This document shows positions 1 through 5,682 of a stretch of DNA of 5,682 nucleotides, one piece after another. The DNA comes from Clostridiales bacterium (GTDB taxonomy: Bacteria; Bacillota; Clostridia; Oscillospirales; Oscillospiraceae): the NCBI GenBank assembly GCA_019418525.1, contig DYBS01000154.1:1-5682 (forward strand), read 5' to 3'. The position numbers and the translations under genes are program-made. The notes beneath the pieces are model-generated. The model was not told where the DNA came from and did not search any database. It saw nothing but the letters and a program-made list of their open reading frames with translations. Each line of letters opens with the position of its first letter. Position 1 is the first letter of the stretch.

Positions 1-456
1 GTTGCGCACCATGGCACGACCCAGGGAGACGCGCTGCCGCTGGCCGCCGGAGAGGGCCTTGGGCTTGCGGTTGAGCAGGCCCTCCAGATCCAGGGCCCGG
101 GCCGCCTCATGGACCCGGCGGTCGATCTCGTCCTTGGGCACCTTCTGCTGGATGAGGCCAAAGGCAATGTTCTTGTACACCGTCATGTGGGGATAGAGGG
201 CGTAGTTCTGAAAGACCATGGCGATATCCCGGTCCTTGGGCGCCACATCGTTGACCAACCGGTCGCCGATGTACAGCTCGCCGCTGGTGATGTCCTCCAG
301 ACCGGCGATCATCCGCAGGGTGGTGGATTTGCCGCAGCCAGAGGGACCCACCAGGATCACGAACTCCTTGTCCTGGATCTCCAGATTCAGATCGGGGACA
401 ACGGTCACATTGCCGGGGTAGGTTTTATTGACGTGCTTGAACGTAATGCTTGCCAT
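1..456 (-). CDS. msmX: Carbohydrate ABC transporter ATP-binding protein, MsmX/UgpC type (N-terminal part; continues past the left edge)
   Basis: This is the ATPase subunit that powers CUT1-family importers of oligosaccharides or glycerol-phosphate-type substrates, acting as a dimer on the inner face of the membrane. The minus strand reads open from an ATG at 456 to base 1, giving 152 residues of a family usually about 360-375 long. Visible are the Walker A motif GPSGCGKST (residues 37-45), the Q-loop in VFQNYALYPHMTV (Q83) and the ABC signature LSGGQRQR (135-142). The Walker B motif and the C-terminal TOBE/regulatory region lie outside the window. The segment NDVAPKDRDIAMVFQNYALYP is typical of the MsmX/MsmK/UgpC group. 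A strong Shine-Dalgarno GGAGGT (465-470, complement) sits 8 nt before the ATG and fixes the start. The gene diverges from the sugar operon. Such ATPases often serve several transporters, so a sucrose role is inferred from context. Product family is near certain; the symbol could equally be given as ugpC or msmK. Confidence 0.95.
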   Translation of the reverse strand, partial: MASITFKHVNKTYPGNVTVVPDLNLEIQDKEFVILVGPSGCGKSTTLRMIAGLEDITSGELYIGDRLVNDVAPKDRDIAMVFQNYALYPHMTVYKNIAFGLIQQKVPKDEIDRRVHEAARALDLEGLLNRKPKALSGGQRQRVSLGRAMVRN

Positions 457-511
457 GATCCTTGACCTCCATTGTTTTCATATGACCGAACAGGTAATTT
501 ATTGATGATAT

Positions 512-557
512 CGACCGGCCTTCCGACCGGATCGTGCCCAAAGGGCTCCTTTGGCAC
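512..557 (-). promoter_or_regulatory. Two adjacent hairpins in the 5' leader of the msmX-type gene
   Basis: Read on the minus strand, the region 557 to 534 folds as GTGCCAAAGG, loop AGC, CCTTTGGGCAC: ten base pairs with one bulged base and a 3-nt loop. Directly after it, 534 to 512 folds as CGATCCGG, an 8-nt loop, CCGGTCG, with one bulged T. A smaller GCGC/GCGC repeat lies just upstream (572-586). Neither hairpin is followed by a U-run, so they are not intrinsic terminators. They would lie in a leader of about 125 nt if the candidate promoter at 588-615 is correct. I recognise no known riboswitch class. They could be a protein-binding or RNA-stabilising element, or plus-strand DNA structure of no consequence. 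Confidence 0.4.
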
Positions 558-587
558 CTAGGATAGCATGGGCGCTGCTCCTGCGCA

Positions 588-615
588 ATAGTAAAATATT
601 GATGCTGCCGGTAAA
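588..615 (-). promoter_or_regulatory. Candidate sigma-A promoter for the msmX-type gene
   Basis: On the minus strand a -35 element TTTACC (615-610) is followed after 16 bp by a -10 element TACTAT (593-588). Each matches 4 of 6 consensus positions. Transcription would start near 581, giving a leader of about 125 nt before the ATG at 456. The region is AT-rich compared with the genes around it. The call rests on pattern matching only. Confidence 0.4.
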
Positions 616-638
616 AAGATGATGTTGAACCCCTCAAA

Positions 639-653
639 AATGAATATATCATT
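639..653. promoter_or_regulatory. Candidate operator: 15-bp palindrome between divergent promoters
   Basis: AATGA and TCATT form perfect 5-bp inverted arms around a 5-bp centre (ATATA). The site lies between the candidate leftward promoter (ending at 615) and the rightward one (starting at 677), where a regulator could act on both genes. It lacks the central CG typical of LacI/CcpA operators. No regulator gene is in the window. In AT-rich DNA a 5+5 palindrome can arise by chance, so confidence is low. Confidence 0.25.
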
Positions 654-676
654 AAATTACCCATACCATCAGTTTA

Positions 677-711
677 TTGCTATTGAATTGTCCGGCAGGG
701 TATGATATGTT
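677..711 (+). promoter_or_regulatory. Candidate sigma-A promoter(s) of the DUF624-kinase-amylosucrase operon
   Basis: Two overlapping arrangements are visible. The first is TTGAAT (683-688), a 17-bp spacer and TATGTT (706-711), with an extended -10 TG at 703-704. The second is TTGCTA (677-682), an 18-bp spacer and TATGAT (701-706), whose -10 matches 5 of 6 consensus positions. Either would start transcription at about 713-718. The ATG at 702 would then lie inside the promoter and not be in the mRNA, which supports the downstream TTG start of the first gene. Confidence 0.5.
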
Positions 712-746
712 CGCTGATAAGGATATGGAGAAGGGAAGGGATACGT

Positions 747-1460
747 TTGTTTTTTCAGAGAGACTACAATACCCCGGGGCCGGGCATCCGCCCGGATGAG
801 CCGGAAAAAACCGGTCCGGCCCGCCTGCTCCAGATCGTCCAGCTGGAGGCGGGGACCATCTTTCTTCTGAATCTGCTGTTTTTCGTCTCCTGTATCCCGG
901 TAGTCACCATTCCTCCGGCCATCTTCGCCATGAATCAGGTGATCCGGAAGATGGTTCTGGACCAGCCGGTGCTGTGCGTCTATGACTACCGCACCGCCTT
1001 CCGTGTCAACTGGAAGCGGTCCTACGGCGCATTTTTCCTGACCGCCGTCCCTATGGTGGCCTCTGGCTTCGGCGCCTGGTTTTATTTGATGCAGGCTACT
1101 CGGAACCTGGTGATGCTGGCCCCCTTCCTGGTGTGCTCCACCATCCTGCTGGTGACTCTGCTCACATCGGGCTGCCTGTACGGCGCCATGAGCACGGGCA
1201 TGGAGCTGAAACCCGCCCTTCGGATGGCATTGACCCTGGGGCTGGGGAAGCCCCTCCGGCCCATTGTGGCCGCGGTGACGGGGTACGGCCTGCTCCTGTT
1301 CGGTATTCTGGAGCTGCCCATCAGCCTGGTGTACATGCTGGTGCTGGGTTTCTCCGTCCCTTGCCTGCTGTCCAACTTCTTCCTGCGCACCCTGCTGCGG
1401 GACTATTGCCCTGCCCCCCAGGACCCGGCTCAGGAGGAGGACTCCCATACCATATCGTAA
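747..1460 (+). CDS. DUF624 (YesL-like) integral membrane protein
   Basis: A 237-residue polytopic membrane protein of the DUF624/YesL family. The family has no established biochemical role but is frequently encoded with CUT1 sugar transporters and glycoside hydrolases. From the TTG start the protein begins MFFQRDYNTPGPGI, matching the family's short N-terminal segment ending in PGPG. The first hydrophobic segment follows at about residues 35-57 and holds the CIPVVTIPPA motif typical of DUF624. Further hydrophobic segments lie near 94-114, 120-144, 165-190 and 193-213. The TTG at 747 is preferred because a purine-rich Shine-Dalgarno (GGAGAAGGGAAGGG, 727-740) ends 6 nt before it. The in-frame ATG at 702 has no properly spaced ribosome site and lies within the candidate promoter; using it would add 15 residues. 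The stop is 24 nt before the kinase start, so this is the first gene of the operon. Its role in sugar uptake is inferred from context only. Confidence 0.85.
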   Translation: MFFQRDYNTPGPGIRPDEPEKTGPARLLQIVQLEAGTIFLLNLLFFVSCIPVVTIPPAIFAMNQVIRKMVLDQPVLCVYDYRTAFRVNWKRSYGAFFLTAVPMVASGFGAWFYLMQATRNLVMLAPFLVCSTILLVTLLTSGCLYGAMSTGMELKPALRMALTLGLGKPLRPIVAAVTGYGLLLFGILELPISLVYMLVLGFSVPCLLSNFFLRTLLRDYCPAPQDPAQEEDSHTIS

Positions 1461-1484
1461 TTTGAGAGAAGAAGGTGGAAGATC

Positions 1485-2452
1485 ATGCCAGAAATCGTAA
1501 CGGTGGGCGAGGCCCTCATTGACCTGACGCAGACCGCCGAGGACTCCGCTCACATCCGCCACTATGCCGCCTTTCCCGGCGGCGCTCCCGCCAACGTAGC
1601 GGTAGCCGCCGCACGGCTGGGAGCCAAGGCGGCCTTTATCGGCAAGGTGGGCCGGGACGCCTTCGGCGCGTCCATCCAGGAGACCCTTACCCGCAACCAG
1701 GTGGACGTGTCGGGACTATATGAGAGCGAAAAGGACCTGACCACCCTGGCGGTGGTCAGTGTGGATGCCGCCGGGGAGCGGAGCTTTGCCTTTTACCGCA
1801 CCCCCGGCGCAGATACCCAGCTCACACGGGAGGAGGCCGTGCAGGCCGTGGAGGCCTATGCGGAGAGGCCCGTATTCCTCCACTTCGGTTCCGTGAGCTT
1901 GACGGCGGAGCCCGCCCGGAGCGCCACTCTGGGGGCGGCCCGGCGGGCCGGAGAGCTGGGGATCCTCCTCAGCTATGACCCCAACTACCGGGCCAACCTG
2001 TGGCCCGACCAGGAGACCGCCGTGGAGCGGATGAAGGAGCCTCTGTCCCTGTGCCATGTGCTCAAGGTAGCGGAGGAGGAGCTGGAGCTGCTCACCGGCA
2101 GCCGGGATCTGGAGGCGGGCACCCGCTCCCTCTATGAGCAGTACGGGACCCCGCTCATCGTGGTCACCCTGGGCGAGGGCGGCTGCTTCTATCGTCTGGG
2201 GACTTCCACCGGCCAGGTGGCGGCCCGGACCGTCCAGGTGGCCGACACCAACGGTGCCGGGGACACCTTCCTGGGGGCGCTGCTGTCCCGTCTGGTGTTG
2301 TCCGGCGGCCTGGAGGGGCTTACGCCGGAGAAACTGGAGGGTGAGCTGGACTTTGCCAACCGGGCCGCCGCCCTGACCTGCACCCGGCCCGGGGCGATTC
2401 CCGCTATGCCGGTGCTGGATGAGGTGACCGGCGAAAGGGAGGAGGCCGTAAA

Positions 2453-2456
<4 letters not shown>
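1485..2456 (+). CDS. PfkB-family carbohydrate kinase, probable fructokinase (ScrK-like, EC 2.7.1.4)
   Basis: A cytoplasmic sugar kinase of 323 residues, normal for the ribokinase/PfkB family, predicted to phosphorylate fructose to fructose-6-phosphate with ATP. It shows the N-terminal VGEALIDL strand (7-14), the sugar-binding GGAPANVAVAAARLG signature (32-46), FIGKVGRDAFG (51-61), SYDPNYRANLW in mid-protein and the second PfkB signature DTNGAGDTF (254-262). D260 is the expected catalytic base and GAGD forms the anion hole. The DPNYR..LW segment is common among bacterial fructokinases, which favours fructose over ribose or 2-keto-3-deoxygluconate. The ATG is preceded by AAGGTGG (1472-1478) with a 6-nt spacer. 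Its TGA overlaps the GTG of the amylosucrase gene by 4 nt, implying translational coupling. Because amylosucrase releases fructose, the neighbour strongly supports fructokinase. The family call is near certain and the substrate is inferred. Confidence 0.9.
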
Positions 2457-4288
<1,832 letters not shown>

Positions 4289-4480
4289 GCAGGACCAGCC
4301 TTGCCCATTTCTCATAAATTGGCTTTTAGCAACATCATGCGGAGCCGCGCCGCGGGTGAGGCCCCGATATCAAATCTTTACAAATACAGGGTAGCAGCCC
4401 ACATACCCAGCCCGTATACTTTCAATCAGGCAGACAGAGTACGGGGGGCGATGCAATGGCCGGAGGAGAGAAACGCATTC

Positions 4481-4522
4481 CAGGCATGCATCCTGCCGCT
4501 TCCCGAGAGCAGGGATGGCCTG
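4481..4522 (+). promoter_or_regulatory. Possible antiterminator hairpin overlapping the terminator's left arm
   Basis: CAGGC (4481-4485), CATCC (4489-4493) and TGC (4494-4496) can pair with GCCTG (4518-4522), GGATG (4513-4517) and GCA (4509-4511). That gives 13 Watson-Crick pairs, with a 3-nt bulge (ATG), a 1-nt bulge (G4512) and a 12-nt loop. The right-hand strand is most of the left arm of the terminator stem, so the two structures exclude each other. This is the geometry of an attenuator or riboswitch expression platform. The terminator stem is longer and should be more stable, so termination would be the default. Function is inference. Confidence 0.4.
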
Positions 4523-4557
4523 CGTGCACATGCGCGCGGGCTGTCCCTGCTGTTTTT
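4508..4557 (+). terminator. Strong Rho-independent terminator (20-bp stem, 4-nt loop, T5)
   Basis: Bases 4508-4527 pair without interruption with 4532-4551, including four G-U pairs, around an ACAT loop (4528-4531). One G and five Ts (4553-4557) follow. The outer arms are AGCAGGGA and TCCCTGCT. It lies 219 nt after the amylosucrase stop and 39 nt before the PIN-PhoH ATG. It could end the sugar operon, act as an attenuator for the downstream gene, or both. Confidence 0.8.
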
Positions 4558-4596
4558 ATGCCCTGCCGCGATCAAACTGGAAAGGCTGGACAGATC

Positions 4597-5682
4597 ATGC
4601 AGAAAACCTATGTGCTGGATACCAATGTGCTGATTCAGGCTCCCTATGCGCTGGAGTCCTTTGAGGACAACCACATCGTGCTCCCTCTGGCGGTGCTGGA
4701 GGAGCTGGACGAGCGCAAGGGAGAGGAGGGGGAACAGGGCGGGAACGTCCGCCAGGTCATCCGCTTTCTGGAGCAAATGCGCCTGCGGGGCAATCTGCTG
4801 GAGGGAGTCTCCCTGCCCGGCGGAGGGACTCTGCGCCTGGAGGTCAACCACGTCCGGGTCCCGTTGCCCCAGGGCATGGCGGCGGACAGCCGGGAGAGCT
4901 GGATCCTGAAAGTGTGCCGGGGCCTGACAGAGGAGGGGGTGCCCACCATCCTCGTGACGCGCAACATCGTGGCCCGCATCAAGGCCCAGATGATGGGGGT
5001 GGCGGCGGAGGACTTCACCACCGATCAGACGTGGGAGGAGGCGCCCTACACCGGCCGCGCGGATGTGTACATTCCCGACGACCTGCTCTCCGGTTTTCAA
5101 AAAAGAGGGGTGCCGGTCCAGGCTCTCTACACCGCCGATCCGAGCGGCTGCCGCCATCCGGCGGAGCTCACCGAAAACCAGTTTGTGCTGCTGCGCTCTG
5201 ACACGGAGGAGAAGAAGACCATGCTGGGGCGCTGTCGGAACGGGAAAGTGGTGGCCTTGAGCAGCGCCGGCGTGCGGCCCTTTGGGGTGCGGGCCCGCAG
5301 TGTGGGGCAGCAGTTTCTGCAGGAGGCCCTGATGCTCAGCGCCAAAGAAGCTCCGCTGGTTATCGTCAAGGGTCCGGCGGGGACGGCCAAGACCTTCTAC
5401 ACGCTGGCGGTGGGGCTGGAAAAGGTGCTGGAACAGGAGGAGCGGGAGTACCGTAAGATCTTGGTCTGCCGGCCCAATGCCCAGTTTGACCAGGACATCG
5501 GCTTTCTGCCGGGCAGTGAGCAGGAGAAGATTTCCCCCTTGATGCGGCCCATTGTGGATAACCTGGAGATTCTGCTGGATCTGGACGGGAAAAAGGAAAA
5601 GCGGAGAGAAGAGGAGCTGCGGGGGCGCATCGACTACCTCTTTGAGACCGGCGTCATCACCGCTGAGGCCATGAACTTCATG
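4597..5682 (+). CDS. PIN domain-PhoH ATPase fusion (PhoH2/YlaK-like), N-terminal 362 residues; continues past the right edge
   Basis: Proteins of this family join an N-terminal PIN ribonuclease domain to a PhoH-type P-loop ATPase; in mycobacteria PhoH2 is described as an RNA helicase/RNase. The PIN half (about 1-145) starts QKTYVLDTNVLIQAPYAL with metal-ligand candidate D8 and continues LPLAVLEELDERKG (E36) and LVTRNIVARIKAQMMG (119-134). A linker follows, then the ATPase with P-loop GPAGTAKT (259-266) and the PhoH motif CRPNAQFDQDIGFLPG (291-306). Walker B and the C-terminus lie beyond the edge; the family is usually about 430-450 residues long. Two oddities: N123 stands where relatives I remember have Asp (VSKD), and A264 replaces the glycine before the P-loop lysine. 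The ATG has TGGAAAGG (4578-4585) upstream with an 11-nt spacer, somewhat long, but the start matches the family N-terminus. No functional link to the sugar genes is apparent. Confidence 0.92.
   Translation, partial: MQKTYVLDTNVLIQAPYALESFEDNHIVLPLAVLEELDERKGEEGEQGGNVRQVIRFLEQMRLRGNLLEGVSLPGGGTLRLEVNHVRVPLPQGMAADSRESWILKVCRGLTEEGVPTILVTRNIVARIKAQMMGVAAEDFTTDQTWEEAPYTGRADVYIPDDLLSGFQKRGVPVQALYTADPSGCRHPAELTENQFVLLRSDTEEKKTMLGRCRNGKVVALSSAGVRPFGVRARSVGQQFLQEALMLSAKEAPLVIVKGPAGTAKTFYTLAVGLEKVLEQEEREYRKILVCRPNAQFDQDIGFLPGSEQEKISPLMRPIVDNLEILLDLDGKKEKRREEELRGRIDYLFETGVITAEAMNFM

Larger units (their letters stand above)
4289..4596 (+). promoter_or_regulatory. Gene-free 308-nt spacer, probably holding the 3' end of the amylosucrase operon and the leader of the PIN-PhoH gene
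   Basis: I see no convincing gene here. The strongest element is the terminator at 4508-4557, with an overlapping alternative hairpin at 4481-4522. A -10-like TATACT (4415-4420, 5 of 6) is the best promoter hint, but there is no good -35 at the right distance. If it is used, the PIN-PhoH leader would be about 170 nt and contain the terminator. The 39 nt between the terminator and the PIN-PhoH ATG contain no promoter I can see. That gene must then be read either through the hairpin or from a start I do not recognise. I matched no known riboswitch class by eye. Confidence 0.45.

Noticed and set aside
425..664. A 79-codon minus-strand open frame covering the divergent promoter region.
   Set aside because: It spans both leader hairpins and overlaps the true start and ribosome site of the ATPase gene in another frame; its translation resembles no protein family.
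4441..4480. Bases around GGGCGATGCAATGG considered as a fluoride-riboswitch-like core.
   Set aside because: Only the GCGATG segment resembles the class; the conserved pseudoknot partners and following motif are not present in the right order.
4301..4633. A 110-codon plus-strand open frame (TTG start) just upstream of and overlapping the PIN-PhoH start, where mycobacteria carry the small phoAT antitoxin gene.
   Set aside because: It runs through the terminator hairpin, overlaps the PIN-PhoH coding start out of frame by 37 nt, has an odd Arg/Cys/Trp-containing composition with no recognisable domain, and has only a weak AGGA ribosome site.

Overview
The window looks like chromosomal DNA from a GC-rich Bacillota/Clostridia lineage, most likely a gut Oscillospiraceae relative (Flavonifractor/Lawsonibacter/Oscillibacter type). 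The grounds are the gene families (MsmX-type ATPase, DUF624/YesL protein, PIN-PhoH protein of the YlaK type), strong Shine-Dalgarno sequences, use of GTG and probably TTG starts, and GC-rich genes around AT-rich promoter DNA. The genus is inference from protein flavour only.

Layout. Positions 1-456 (minus strand) hold the first 152 codons of a sugar ABC transporter ATPase that runs off the left edge. Positions 457-746 are a divergent control region. It has one candidate sigma-A promoter per strand, a short palindrome between them, and two adjacent hairpins in the leader of the ATPase gene. Positions 747-4288 (plus strand) are a three-gene operon: a DUF624 membrane protein, a PfkB-family fructokinase, and a GH13_4 amylosucrase. 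The kinase stop and the amylosucrase GTG start overlap by 4 nt. Positions 4289-4596 contain no convincing gene but hold a strong 20-bp intrinsic terminator. Its left arm can alternatively pair with sequence just upstream, so it may be an attenuator. Positions 4597-5682 (plus) encode the first 362 residues of a PIN-PhoH ATPase that runs off the right edge.

How the genes fit together. The amylosucrase has all catalytic residues and no signal peptide, so it should act in the cytoplasm on imported sucrose. It would transfer the glucosyl unit to an alpha-glucan (or to water) and release fructose, which the adjacent kinase would phosphorylate to fructose-6-phosphate. The divergent MsmX-type ATPase could power a CUT1-type sugar importer, but no permease or binding protein lies in the window. 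DUF624 proteins commonly accompany such loci and have no settled function. The PIN-PhoH gene is probably a separate transcription unit, unrelated to sugar use.

Nothing here is an obviously new system. The points most worth checking are the terminator/alternative-hairpin leader before the PIN-PhoH gene, the altered PIN and Walker A residues in that protein, and the compact sucrose-to-glucan/fructose-6-phosphate operon with its structured divergent control region.
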